This document shows, piece after piece, positions 54,862-63,940 of a DNA stretch of 64,000 bases. Source of the DNA: an uncultured Lachnospiraceae bacterium (GTDB taxonomy: Bacteria > Bacillota > Clostridia > Lachnospirales > Lachnospiraceae); NCBI GenBank assembly GCA_910584725.1, contig CAJUBE010000008.1, positions 67,501 through 131,500 of the forward strand. Reading direction: 5' to 3'. The notes below the pieces were generated by a model. The model worked only from the letters and a program-made list of their open reading frames with translations. It ran no database searches and was not told the DNA's origin. The position numbers were made by a program, and so were the translations under genes. Every line of letters begins with the position of its first letter. Positions within the stretch are counted from its first letter, which is position 1.

Positions 54862-55851
54862 TCAGTTTTCCTTAATCGTAAGTAACAAAAGCTCCATCGT
54901 CAAGTCAAAGTTGACGTTGGCCTCCAGCCTCCTCTTCGCCTGCTGGAGCGCATTCACAATTGTCTCAATCCCCTCGTAGGTGCTTCTGTCCGCCACTTTC
55001 CTGATCTGCTGGATTTCATTGCGGAAAATCATATTGTTCATGTCCTTCGTCGCCTTATACAAAAGCACGTCCCTGTACCAGACCGTCAAAATATCCAGAT
55101 AATCATTGATATCCAGATTGTACTCGGTAATCTTTTTGATCGCCTTGACAATCTCGTTAATCTCCATATCGTTGATATATTTCACAAGCGAAATGGCTTC
55201 TTCCTTGACCTTCTCAAACTCCTCGCTGCCCGCCAGATGCTTCGCTTTCCCCACATTTCCCCTGGCGAAAGCAACGCAGATATTCGCCTTATAATCCGGC
55301 ACCGCCAGCTCTTCCATCAAATATTTTTTCACAAGCGCATCCGACACCGGCTTCATATTTAATACCACGCAACGGCTGATGATCGTGGGCAGAAGCTCTT
55401 CCACATTGGAAGTGAGAATCAAAATCACAGCATAAGCCGGCGGTTCTTCCAGCGTCTTTAAGAGCGCATTCTGCGCCTGGGGTGTCATCTTCTCGCCCTC
55501 ATTCATGATATAAACCTTGCGCGGGCTGCTGTAAGGCTTGATTCCGATATCATTATTGATCTGTTCCCTGATATCTTCCACTCCGATCGTATTCGGCTTT
55601 TCATGGCTGACATAGATAATATCCGGCTGGTTGCGGCTGATCGCCTGCTTGCAGGAATGACACTCCCCGCAGGGCTCCGGGCCGCCCTTTTCGCACTGTA
55701 ATGCCATTGCAAAAAGACGGGCGATAAACTCTTTGCCCGCATTGCGCTCGCCATTGATAATATAGGCATGAGAAACCTTGTCCGTCTCAAGCGCGTTCCG
55801 TATATGCTGTTTCAGCTCTTCCTGCCCGACAATATCCGAAAACTTTGCCAT
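54862..55851 (-). CDS. holB: DNA polymerase III delta' subunit
   Basis: A 329-residue clamp-loader subunit. HAYIINGERNAGKEF is a degenerate P-loop, CEKGGPEPCGECHSC binds zinc, and LLKTLEEPPAYAVILILTSN includes the SRC-like sensor region (IISRCVVLN). It helps load the sliding clamp. The layout follows B. subtilis. Confidence 0.9.
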   Translation of the reverse strand: MAKFSDIVGQEELKQHIRNALETDKVSHAYIINGERNAGKEFIARLFAMALQCEKGGPEPCGECHSCKQAISRNQPDIIYVSHEKPNTIGVEDIREQINNDIGIKPYSSPRKVYIMNEGEKMTPQAQNALLKTLEEPPAYAVILILTSNVEELLPTIISRCVVLNMKPVSDALVKKYLMEELAVPDYKANICVAFARGNVGKAKHLAGSEEFEKVKEEAISLVKYINDMEINEIVKAIKKITEYNLDINDYLDILTVWYRDVLLYKATKDMNNMIFRNEIQQIRKVADRSTYEGIETIVNALQQAKRRLEANVNFDLTMELLLLTIKEN

Positions 55852-55890
55852 GTATTTATCCCCCCGTAAGTTCCCAGCCGCATTTGCAAG

Positions 55891-56054
55891 CTAGTACATC
55901 GAATAATAATTAACCAGCCATATGACTTGCCTGAATTTCCATCTGCTGCGTTGTCGTCAATCGACGTAGCCACCGCTACGCCTCATTCCTCCGCCTTGCA
56001 TATGAAAATTCATTCTGCGTCATATAGCTAGGAACTTATTTTTCGAAGTACTAG
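55891..56054. mobile_element. MITE-like element with terminal inverted repeats
   Basis: 164 bp bounded by CTAG, with TIRs starting CTAGTACATCGAATAA on the left and CTAGTACTTCGAAAAA (complement) on the right, imperfect over about 35 bp. The inner part contains GTCATATG-like arms and no coding frame. Its right end supplies the TAG stop of yaaR. Confidence 0.65.
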
Positions 56055-56491
56055 GTAAAGATATCCAGCAGCAATCCCCGTATCTCTCCGATTTTCTCCA
56101 GAATCGCCAGATTGTCCTGCTCATCCTTCACCAGCTCCTGTGCCAAGGCATCCAGATTCTGATCAATCAGGCGAATAATTCCGTAAACCCTGTGCCGCCC
56201 TCTTCTGTCCAGAAAATTTTCTCTCGAAAAAGCGTGGGAACGGTTGACAACTTCATTCAGGAAATCCTTTACCAACGCCCGATACCGCTTCATGTCCTTA
56301 ATATCCCTATGCTTGGCAAGCTTATCTCCCTGTCTGGTAATCTCCTCCATCATACCGGTCAGGGCATTTTGCAGATCCTGCTCCTCAATCCTGCTGACCA
56401 GAGTGAACTTAAATGTACCGTCCGTCTCCTGCGCCTGCTGCGGCTGCTCGATCTGCGGCGCCTGCTGTACCTGATTTACTTTAATGTCCAC
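56051..56491 (-). CDS. yaaR: YaaR-like DUF327 protein
   Basis: A 146-residue protein rich in Gln/Pro at the start (VQQAPQIEQPQQAQ) then an all-helical domain with YRALVKDFLNEVVNRSHAFS and HRVYGIIRLIDQNLDALAQEL, typical of the YaaR/DUF327 family. The start is set at GTG 56491 because GGAGG lies eight bases upstream; a GTG at 56500 would have no room. Function unknown, conserved next to holB. Confidence 0.8.
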   Translation of the reverse strand: MDIKVNQVQQAPQIEQPQQAQETDGTFKFTLVSRIEEQDLQNALTGMMEEITRQGDKLAKHRDIKDMKRYRALVKDFLNEVVNRSHAFSRENFLDRRGRHRVYGIIRLIDQNLDALAQELVKDEQDNLAILEKIGEIRGLLLDIFT

Positions 56492-56533
56492 TCCCGTCAC
56501 CTCCCTATAACAGTTCGGCCTTCGCCTTCCCCG

Positions 56534-57127
56534 CTACGACATCAGCCGTTCCTGCAGATAATCCATAATCTCCTTCAGACAGCTTTCCAACTGATCGTTA
56601 TAAAAAGTTCTGTCTATTTTGGAAAGAGCCAGCTTTTCCTCGGAAAAATCCTGCGCATCCGCTAAATACCGCCTGCACAGTTCCTCGTACTTCGGATGAT
56701 CCTGCGCCTTCTCCCGATCCAGCGCGCGCTGCAGGCGCACGCCGTCATCCAGCTCAATCATAACCGGCAGCACCTTATCGGCGCCATAAAACCCGCGGAG
56801 TTGATCGTAAGCCTCCAACGTACCAATCAACACATAAGAGTGCACCGCAAGATCAATCTCCGCATCCGCCACGGTAAAATACCGCCAGACGCCGTAACAA
56901 GTATCGTAGGCTCTCGCCTCTATCACGCTGCCCTGCTTCAAAAATTTCTGAAAGCCGTCCTCATCCGTGAAATGGTACTCCACGCCGTCCTGTTCCCCCG
57001 CCCGGATCGGACGGGTCGTATAGGGTACAATCGTCCGCAAAGGAACTTTTTTTTGCGCCAGCAGCTTCTTATATATGGTGTCTTTCCCTGATGAGCTCTT
57101 CCCCATCAGGCATACTATTTTCCCCAT
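56534..57127 (-). CDS. Guanylate kinase-like protein
   Basis: A 197-residue P-loop kinase with GKSSSGKDTIY (Walker A) and TIVPYTTRPIRAGEQDGVEYH, the guanylate-kinase GMP-binding segment. In B. subtilis this slot (between yaaO and yaaR) holds tmk; here it is Gmk-like. It may be an extra nucleotide kinase or a divergent guanylate kinase. Confidence 0.8.
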   Translation of the reverse strand: MGKIVCLMGKSSSGKDTIYKKLLAQKKVPLRTIVPYTTRPIRAGEQDGVEYHFTDEDGFQKFLKQGSVIEARAYDTCYGVWRYFTVADAEIDLAVHSYVLIGTLEAYDQLRGFYGADKVLPVMIELDDGVRLQRALDREKAQDHPKYEELCRRYLADAQDFSEEKLALSKIDRTFYNDQLESCLKEIMDYLQERLMS

Positions 57128-57165
57128 GCCATTATCTTACCTTAATATAATAAGAATTTCAACCG

Positions 57166-58611
57166 CTACAGCGCCACTACAACAATCTCGCCTTTCTCAG
57201 ACACGCCCTGTATGTTAAGCCCCGCTCTGCGGCATTCCTCAATCCGCTTTATCACCGCTTCATCAAACAGTTCTCCCGGCGCCACAATCGGGCTTCCGGG
57301 TGGATAAAGGTTGATAAACCCGGCCGCCAGCCGGCCCACAGCCTTGTTTAACGGAATTGTCTCCCATTCGCTGTGAAATGCTCGGGCAAGCGTCATACAG
57401 CTTTTAATCGGTTTATGCAAATGCGACGCTCTTTTTGACGCAGCGCTCCCATCATCCGCGTTCTCCTCTATCCTACCATCTATTTCGCAGAGCGCATCAG
57501 CCAATCTCTGCCAGCCTGCCGCCTCGTCCATCAGCGTCATAATCGCCAGCACATAAGTTTCCGCTGTCATCTCCATCTCCAGATGATAGGTTTCCCGCAG
57601 AATACTGTTAAGCTCTATGCCCGTCATGTTCGTTCCCTTAACGGATATCACCATTTTCCCGGGATCCCAGCCTCTCAGCTCATGCCTCTTTTGCGACACC
57701 TTTGCTGCTTTTCCAATGCGAATATGTTCGAGACCTGCGGTTCTTTCACAAAAGCTTTCATAATGCCCTCTCATAGCGGCAAAGCGCTCCTGTCCCTGTT
57801 CTTCCAGAAACTTCATACAGGCGTCCATGCTCGCCATAAGGACATAGGAGGGACTGCTGCTTTGCAGCATGGAAAGGTATCCCCGCAGTTTCTCCCTGTC
57901 TACTCTGTCGCCGTTCACATGCAGAAGCGCCGTCTGCGTCATGGCGGGCAGTGTTTTATGCAGACTGTGAATTACCAGATCCGCTCCTCCCGCTATGGCT
58001 CCCTTGGGCAGATGCGACGATAAGCCGAAGTGTGACCCGTGCGCCTCATCCACAATCAATATCTTCCCCCGCTCATGTACTACAGCAGCAATTCCGGAAA
58101 TATCGGAGAGAACGCCCTCATACGTCGGGGAAGTAATGACAACCGCCTTCACCTCAGGATATGTGTCCAGGAGACTGCCAATCTCCTCTGCAGATACCCC
58201 ATCGAAAATATCGTATTCCGAAATCATTCTCGGATAATAATACCGCACAATCAGTCCATGCAGAATTGCAGCATGGTATACCGACCTGTGACAGTTTCGG
58301 GCGATTAAAATCTCGTCCATCGGCACGGTTGCCGCCATAATGGCAGCCAACGCTCCACTGGAACCGCCGTTTACCAGGAAAAATGTTTCGTCCGCCCCGT
58401 AAAGACGGTTCGCCCGAAGCTGTGCCTCCTTCAGAAGCCCCTCCGCCTGGTACAGATTGTCAAAGCCATCTATCTCCGTTATGTCGATTTTATGATAATC
58501 CGCCATCTCGCCGCCTGCCGGGTTCCGCTTATGCCCCGGCATATGATAGGGATAAAAATCGCTCGCCGCATAGTCTGATAATGCCCGATACAGGCTTTTC
58601 CCCGCCGTCAT
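57166..58611 (-). CDS. Orn/Lys/Arg decarboxylase family protein (YaaO-like)
   Basis: A 481-residue fold-type I PLP enzyme: YHMPGHKRNP at the start, FFLVNGGSSGALAAIMAA, the Asp of IVDEAHGSHFG, and the PLP-Lys of VIHSLHKTLPAMTQ. It is of the short type lacking the N-terminal wing domain. It would decarboxylate arginine, lysine or ornithine for polyamine formation. Its ATG overlaps the HD gene's stop. Confidence 0.88.
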   Translation of the reverse strand: MTAGKSLYRALSDYAASDFYPYHMPGHKRNPAGGEMADYHKIDITEIDGFDNLYQAEGLLKEAQLRANRLYGADETFFLVNGGSSGALAAIMAATVPMDEILIARNCHRSVYHAAILHGLIVRYYYPRMISEYDIFDGVSAEEIGSLLDTYPEVKAVVITSPTYEGVLSDISGIAAVVHERGKILIVDEAHGSHFGLSSHLPKGAIAGGADLVIHSLHKTLPAMTQTALLHVNGDRVDREKLRGYLSMLQSSSPSYVLMASMDACMKFLEEQGQERFAAMRGHYESFCERTAGLEHIRIGKAAKVSQKRHELRGWDPGKMVISVKGTNMTGIELNSILRETYHLEMEMTAETYVLAIMTLMDEAAGWQRLADALCEIDGRIEENADDGSAASKRASHLHKPIKSCMTLARAFHSEWETIPLNKAVGRLAAGFINLYPPGSPIVAPGELFDEAVIKRIEECRRAGLNIQGVSEKGEIVVVAL

Positions 58612-59150
58612 GACGCCTTAGCCCCGTGCCCGCGGTGGACACCTACAGTCTCCAAAAGAGAACAGTATTTATCCGCAGCCGTCACAACCCAGGCCTCTCT
58701 ACAGGTGGGCGGCACCACCGATAACGGCCACATATGCTTCTTTATAATTTCCCGTTGAATGTCATTCAAATCATACTCCTTTTCCGCGTTGCAAAGCGCT
58801 GTCATCGGATGATGAAAACCATGCAGACGCTTTCTCTGGGACAGATACGCCTTGTCATGCCAATCGTAAAGAAAATAATCGTGCAGCAGCGCTCCCCGGA
58901 TCAGGTCATGTTTATTACAGCCAATCCCCAGCTTCTTGTTTAAAAGAAGACTGTAACGCGCCACATCCACACAATGATTGTGCACCGTCATCGTGCCGTG
59001 CTGGATATGCTCCCTCGTTTTTCTGAAATTTTCAGATTGCAGGATATCCCCACCGTGCTCCCGAAGCAGCTCATGGATTCTCTTATGGCGTTCGTAAAGC
59101 CTCTGAAGACGCTCCCTGCGTCTTTTTTGATGGTTCTTAAACAGTTCCAT
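58608..59150 (-). CDS. HD-domain phosphohydrolase
   Basis: A 180-residue protein whose first 55 residues are strongly basic. The HD motif follows: VHNHCVDVARYSLLLN, ALLHDYFLYDWH, and the last Asp in VVTAADKYCSLLE. It is similar to small HD proteins that hydrolyse nucleotides. It is translationally coupled to the decarboxylase. GGAGG lies upstream of the ATG. Confidence 0.8.
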   Translation of the reverse strand: MELFKNHQKRRRERLQRLYERHKRIHELLREHGGDILQSENFRKTREHIQHGTMTVHNHCVDVARYSLLLNKKLGIGCNKHDLIRGALLHDYFLYDWHDKAYLSQRKRLHGFHHPMTALCNAEKEYDLNDIQREIIKKHMWPLSVVPPTCREAWVVTAADKYCSLLETVGVHRGHGAKAS

Positions 59151-59198
59151 TCGTTCTTTTCCTCCATTTCCTGCGGGTAATGTTTACCAGTTGCTTTT

Positions 59199-60377
59199 CT
59201 ATTCCTCTTCCACCAGATTATGCAGTGTCGTCGCCCGGTGTGCCCAGGTATGTCCCGCCTGCGCCAACTCACAGCCTCCGTCTGCTACCGCCTGCATACG
59301 ATCCGGATCTGCCAGCAATTCCTTCGCCACTTCCGGCAGTCTTTCCATCTCCGCCAGCGAATACAAAACACAGTCTTTCCCATCATGTAAAATTTCGTCC
59401 AGATAGATACTGCTGTCCGTCAGGCATACCGCGCCGTTCAACATGGAATTAAAAATTCTGTCGTGAGCGCCATTCTTAAACCAAGGCATCACATTCAGGG
59501 ACAGCTTTGTCTGGCACAGCTTTTTCAGGCAGCCTTCGGAGTTCAGGTTATTCATAATCATCAGATTCTCGGGATGTTTACACTCCAGAAGCTCCCAACC
59601 GTCACCGAAAACATGCACCCTTATCCCCGCATCCACCAGCTCCTGTACCGCCCGTCCCCTAAACGTATAGCGCACATACAGATCGATAAAGGTGAGTGCC
59701 GCCATGGCCTTTTTCAACTCCTCCTCCGGCACTTCAGACAGCTCCGCGCGAAGATGCGCCTCCGCCACCTCCTCCACCGTCTGATCTGGGTGCGTCAAAA
59801 GATCCTCTATCATTCTATGATAAAAGGCTGTGTACTCATCGTCAATCCTTGTAATATATTTATCAAAAGTAGATGGCTTACAATAGTTTCCCACCATCGT
59901 CACATCATACTTCCTATTGACAATCGGCACATTCGTTTTTCTCGGATACAGTTTCGTTCCCGCCAGCGGCAGAAACGGCCCGTTATGAATCTCCGGAAAA
60001 AACCTGCGCATATAAGTCTCGTGGTTCCTGTCAATACTGATATGATGATAATTTGCGGGAACCTTCTCCAGAAAATGATGATAATACATGGGGTGATCCA
60101 CCACAATATTATAGCTCGGAATCCGCAGCGCCTCCCACATCATCGTATCATTCTCATCAAGAAAATATTGTTCCCCGCTCATTCCGTGAAAATTAAAATT
60201 AATGAGCGCCGTATTCCCCTCTTCAAAAAATCGAAAAAACTTCTCCGTGCTCTCCCATGGTCTGCTCAGATCGTAAATAAACGTCTCGTGCCCAAGCGCG
60301 CGCATGGCTTCTGCAATCTGCAGGGAAAAATATCCCTGCGTCTCGATATCACCTGTAAAAAACAACAACTTTTTCAT
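59199..60377 (-). CDS. CgeB-like glycosyltransferase family protein
   Basis: A 392-residue GT-B-type protein. MKKLLFFTGDIETQGYFSLQ, ALINFNFHGMSGEQ, NIVVDHPMYYHHF and IRVHVFGDGWELLECKHP lead to a C-terminal donor-site region (VMPWFKNGAHDRIFNSMLNG). The pattern is that of DUF3880/CgeB-like transferases, linked in Bacillus to spore surface sugars. AAGGAG lies upstream. Confidence 0.78.
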   Translation of the reverse strand: MKKLLFFTGDIETQGYFSLQIAEAMRALGHETFIYDLSRPWESTEKFFRFFEEGNTALINFNFHGMSGEQYFLDENDTMMWEALRIPSYNIVVDHPMYYHHFLEKVPANYHHISIDRNHETYMRRFFPEIHNGPFLPLAGTKLYPRKTNVPIVNRKYDVTMVGNYCKPSTFDKYITRIDDEYTAFYHRMIEDLLTHPDQTVEEVAEAHLRAELSEVPEEELKKAMAALTFIDLYVRYTFRGRAVQELVDAGIRVHVFGDGWELLECKHPENLMIMNNLNSEGCLKKLCQTKLSLNVMPWFKNGAHDRIFNSMLNGAVCLTDSSIYLDEILHDGKDCVLYSLAEMERLPEVAKELLADPDRMQAVADGGCELAQAGHTWAHRATTLHNLVEEE

Positions 60378-60466
60378 CGCCGCACTCCTTTTTGTTGTGC
60401 CGTCAACTACTTTTTATATCGGCTGTATTTCACATTTCGTAACTGCTCTTCCCTTTCGAAGAACAG

Positions 60467-60877
60467 TTAATATACAGATTGTTTATTATTTTCCAGCTCT
60501 TCCAAATACTTCTCCGCCGTTTTTTCCCGCAATCCTCCCGGCGCCGTCTCTAAATAAGCGTTGATTTCGTCAATATAAGGTGCCTTCTCCCCGGCAGTCC
60601 TTCCCCGCATATAAGCGAGCCAAGCATCGGAAAAGGCCCAGTACCCGTCAAATTCTTCCTCGTAGTCCTTATCAAAATAGAGGGAAGAAAAAATATGAGC
60701 CGGTCCAAACATATTTTCATCCAATTCTATGGTCTCCAGACGGTAGGACAGCGACCTTGTCCTGTAGCTGCGGGACAACTCCCGAAACTGCGCAAAACAA
60801 AACGCCATACTCGCAAAAAACAGAATCGTAAACAGAACGATCAACATATAATACTTTGTATTGTTCCTATTTTTCAA
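60467..60877 (-). CDS. Small membrane protein of unknown function
   Basis: A 136-residue protein with one N-terminal membrane helix (MLIVLFTILFFASMAFCF) and an outer part including LDENMFGPAHIFSSLYFD and FDGYWAFSDAWLAYMRG. The start is TTG at 60877, seven bases after GGAGG and 11 nt inside the end of the zinc-ribbon gene. Function unknown. Confidence 0.65.
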   Translation of the reverse strand: MKNRNNTKYYMLIVLFTILFFASMAFCFAQFRELSRSYRTRSLSYRLETIELDENMFGPAHIFSSLYFDKDYEEEFDGYWAFSDAWLAYMRGRTAGEKAPYIDEINAYLETAPGGLREKTAEKYLEELENNKQSVY

Positions 60878-61613
60878 AATACGCCTCCATTCTCCGTTTG
60901 GTAATGCCTTCAATGTCCGCGCTTCCCTCCAGCGTAAACTGTTTCCCTGCTTCCAATGCCTTTAATGTCTCAATTTCCTCTTCCGTCAGCCTGTAATAAT
61001 TCTTCAGGAAACCGTCAACCTCCCGCGTCAGCTCTTCTGTGACCGCACTGTTCGCCGCCGAGCTGTAAAAAATTTGAAAGCTGATTACATCCGTATCCCG
61101 AAGCGATGCGTAATTGTCCCCCTCGTCCATGGAATCCATAGACTGCAGCACGCCTGTCAAAATAAGGGAATAGTTGTAGATATCACAAAGCTCCGCCGCG
61201 TACTCCGGGTAATTCTCAAAATGCTCGCCCGTCGGATCCGTGCAGGATGCGAGAAGGTACGCGCGTATATACTGTCCCTCGTCCAGATAACGGGCAATCG
61301 CCTCCTTATTCTGTGCCAGACGCGCACCCGTCACCTCATAGGATGATGTTCCGGAGAAGCGGTACCGAAAGAAAGCTACACAGCCAAGCGAAACGATTGC
61401 GATCACCAGAAAGACCATCCCCAGACCAAAGGTCAGATGCTTAAGCACCTGATTGGTTCCGCTCTCCAACAGCTCATCCCTCTTTTGCTCATATGCCGCG
61501 TCATAAGTCTGAAGCTCCTTCGCCAGCTTCAGGGCATGTTCATTCACTGTACCACAGTAAGGACACCTCAATTGGTCGCTGGCAAAATCAGCGCCGCAGT
61601 TTGTACATTTCAT
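60867..61613 (-). CDS. Zinc-ribbon membrane protein
   Basis: A 248-residue protein: an N-terminal zinc ribbon (MKCTNCGADFASDQLRCPYC), a membrane helix (about 63-85) and an outer domain of unknown family. It overlaps the next gene by 11 nt and the previous by 26 nt, suggesting an operon of three small envelope proteins. Function unknown. Confidence 0.75.
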   Translation of the reverse strand: MKCTNCGADFASDQLRCPYCGTVNEHALKLAKELQTYDAAYEQKRDELLESGTNQVLKHLTFGLGMVFLVIAIVSLGCVAFFRYRFSGTSSYEVTGARLAQNKEAIARYLDEGQYIRAYLLASCTDPTGEHFENYPEYAAELCDIYNYSLILTGVLQSMDSMDEGDNYASLRDTDVISFQIFYSSAANSAVTEELTREVDGFLKNYYRLTEEEIETLKALEAGKQFTLEGSADIEGITKRRMEAYFEK

Positions 61614-62241
61614 CCTCTAATCCTTCCTCTATCATTATTTCCGTTTCCCGCTCCACTTCCCCGGCAAGCGCTTCTTCGATCTTCTCATCCGTCCCGTAGA
61701 CGGAGAAAAAAATATCGTCTGCACGCATATCATAGTCCTCTGCCATGATTTCATATATAAAAAGCATTTCCTCCGCGTCATGCGTCTGATACGCCTCATC
61801 AAAAAGGGGCGGATAGGTATGCAAAAACCATGCCGAACGGTATAGGAAATAGTCGGGCGAATCCAAATATACCTCGCACTCATCAATCAGATACTGTTCC
61901 AGTTGATCCCAATCTTCTTTCTCATAGGCTTTTTGCATATCACGGGACAACCGGTTCATCCCCCGCTGCAGCTTTGACTCCCTCATTCTCTCAGGTATAT
62001 CGAGAAAGACAACCAGCGCAAGCAGCAAAAACAGCACCAGCAGCGTAGCCACAACAACAAGTCCCAGCTTTTTCGGGACAGATGCCGTCTCGGACTGCGC
62101 ACGCTTTACCGCCCTGATCTTTTTATCCGTTTTCTCCCTGCTTAAATCAATCAATTCTCTGCCGCAGTAAGGGCAGAAAGCCGTTTCGGCGCCTGATGCC
62201 CCTGCGCCGCAGCCGGGACATATCCGTATTTTCTCTTTCAA
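61588..62241 (-). CDS. Zinc-ribbon membrane protein (first gene of the trio)
   Basis: A 217-residue protein with the same layout: zinc ribbon (IRICPGCGAGASGAETAFCP then YCGRELIDL), a membrane helix (about 58-78) and an outer helical domain. The start is TTG with GGAGG eleven bases upstream. Probably works with the two proteins encoded after it. Confidence 0.75.
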   Translation of the reverse strand: MKEKIRICPGCGAGASGAETAFCPYCGRELIDLSREKTDKKIRAVKRAQSETASVPKKLGLVVVATLLVLFLLLALVVFLDIPERMRESKLQRGMNRLSRDMQKAYEKEDWDQLEQYLIDECEVYLDSPDYFLYRSAWFLHTYPPLFDEAYQTHDAEEMLFIYEIMAEDYDMRADDIFFSVYGTDEKIEEALAGEVERETEIMIEEGLEDEMYKLRR

Positions 62242-62333
62242 AGTGACAAATTCCTCCCTCTAAGTATAACACATCCTCCGCAAAACCGCTCGTTCAACAG
62301 TCAAAAAGCACTGCTGCAATATGTAACCGGAAA

Positions 62334-63428
62334 TTAATCCGCCGAATCCTTCTCCGTTTCACGGTACACAAGCGCAGTAATCATAAAACTGGCTGCAAAG
62401 GACACGATCGCTACCGCAGCCGCTTTCCATAAATTGACCGGGTCATCCACGCTGTAAAACATCAGAATCGTCGGAATACACGGAAACGCAAAGGTATAAC
62501 AATGCACTGTCAAAAGCCCCTGCACCGCTCCCGCGATCATACAGCCGAAAATATTGCCGATTAACGGTGTTTTCTCCTTAAAACACACGCCGAAAATAGA
62601 CGGCTCTGCAATCCCGGAAGCAAATTCCGTAATCATCGCGCTTATCGACATCGCCTTCTTATCTGCCGTTTTCGACTTGACAAACACCGCTAGGTCACAT
62701 CCGGCAAGTGAAATATTGGAAATCAGAAACGCCACCATAATTCCATAATCAACGCCCGTCACCCCGATCTGGGTGATCGCCAGCGTTATGAAAATCCAAT
62801 GCATTCCTGTGGAAACAAGCAGCGTCGTCATCGCCGCAAACAAAGCCCACGCTATCATAGGCGCCCGCATCTGCATTATTTCAAGCCCGTCCGCCAGCAG
62901 ACCGCTTAACAGACTGACAATCGGCTCGATCACCATAATGCCGAAAAGTGACGTGATCAGAATCGCGCATACTGCCAAAAAATACGGCTGCAGACTCTCC
63001 TTAATCAGCTTTTTCAGCCACCTTACCACATAGGACATACAGTAAATCAGCAAAATAATCGGAATCACATTGTAGGCATAGGTCGCCGCCACCACCGGTA
63101 TACCCGCAAAGGTCACACGCTCCCCGCTCTCCATCAGGGACGCAAAATCCGGAAGCAGCATAACGCACACGCTGGCAAGCGCCAGCAGCGGATCCGTGTC
63201 AAAATGTTTCGCCGCGGAATAGGCGACAAATACCGGCAGGAAATAGAAGGGCGTCGTCGCCAGCGCCGACATAATCACCTCCGTCGTCCCGGATAAAATA
63301 TGTACCGCCGTCAAGAGCATCACAATAATTTTCAAAATACCGCCCGCCAAAAGAATCGGTATAATCGGCAGCATACACGCCGTAACATGATCGAACGCTG
63401 CCAAAACGCCTCTTTTAATCTTACTCAT
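62334..63428 (-). CDS. PTS EIIC permease component
   Basis: A 364-residue membrane protein of the glucose/beta-glucoside EIIC family. Its N-terminus MSKIKRGVLAAFDHVTACMLPI, the substrate-site region GIAEPSIFGVCFKEKTPL and the NISLAGCDLAVFVKSKTADKK segment are typical. No EIIB or EIIA domain is fused and none lies nearby, so a partner from elsewhere is needed. The start at 63428 is preceded by GGAAGG. Confidence 0.85.
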   Translation of the reverse strand: MSKIKRGVLAAFDHVTACMLPIIPILLAGGILKIIVMLLTAVHILSGTTEVIMSALATTPFYFLPVFVAYSAAKHFDTDPLLALASVCVMLLPDFASLMESGERVTFAGIPVVAATYAYNVIPIILLIYCMSYVVRWLKKLIKESLQPYFLAVCAILITSLFGIMVIEPIVSLLSGLLADGLEIMQMRAPMIAWALFAAMTTLLVSTGMHWIFITLAITQIGVTGVDYGIMVAFLISNISLAGCDLAVFVKSKTADKKAMSISAMITEFASGIAEPSIFGVCFKEKTPLIGNIFGCMIAGAVQGLLTVHCYTFAFPCIPTILMFYSVDDPVNLWKAAAVAIVSFAASFMITALVYRETEKDSAD

Positions 63429-63640
63429 TTCCTTCCACCGCCCATTTTTCTTCGTTTTGAATAAAACGCAAAATATCACCTGCCTAATCATCGTATCATA
63501 CTCCCATGGAAATTTCTATTCCGGAATCCGATAAATCAAGGCAAAAATAGAGAGGAAGCACCGTTATATGCAACGCTTCCTCCGCTCTTCACAAAAGTCC
63601 CCCGTTTTCCAGTGGCACAAAAATCCTGTAAAAGCAAAAA

Positions 63641-63674
63641 CCTTGTAACCGCTACAAATGCAGCAATTACAAGG
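63641..63674 (-). terminator. Terminator of the tRNA operon
   Basis: CCTTGTAA and TTACAAGG form a stem with an inner GCTGC/GTAGC hairpin. On the minus strand it is followed by TTTTTG, directly after tRNA-Phe. Confidence 0.75.
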
Positions 63675-63689
63675 CTTTCCATAAGTTAA

Positions 63690-63762
<73 letters not shown>

Positions 63763-63768
63763 ATTGAG

Positions 63769-63842
63769 TAGCGGGGACAGGATTTGAACCTATGACCTTC
63801 GGGTTATGAGCCCGACGAGCTTCCAGACTGCTCCACCCCGCG
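63769..63842 (-). tRNA. tRNA-fMet (CAT), initiator type
   Basis: A 74-nt cloverleaf with an unpaired position 1-72 (C against T), three G:C pairs under the anticodon loop (GGGCTCATAACCC) and anticodon CAT. These are the initiator features. The CCA end is not encoded. Confidence 0.93.
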
Positions 63843-63860
63843 TTATAAAATTATCATTGC

Positions 63861-63937
63861 AGAGAATCGCTTGCGATTCTCTAGGAGTAAATTTTCGAAG
63901 AAAATTTACTCGACGTTAATTCTATAAGAATTTACGT
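63861..63937. repeat. Three consecutive hairpins in the tRNA spacer
   Basis: AGAGAATCGC/GCGATTCTCT (63861-63882), GAGTAAATTTTC/GAAAATTTACTC (63885-63911) and ACGT-AATTC/GAATT-ACGT (63913-63937) lie between tRNA-Tyr and tRNA-fMet. They may be processing signals. Confidence 0.6.
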
Positions 63938-63940
63938 CAG

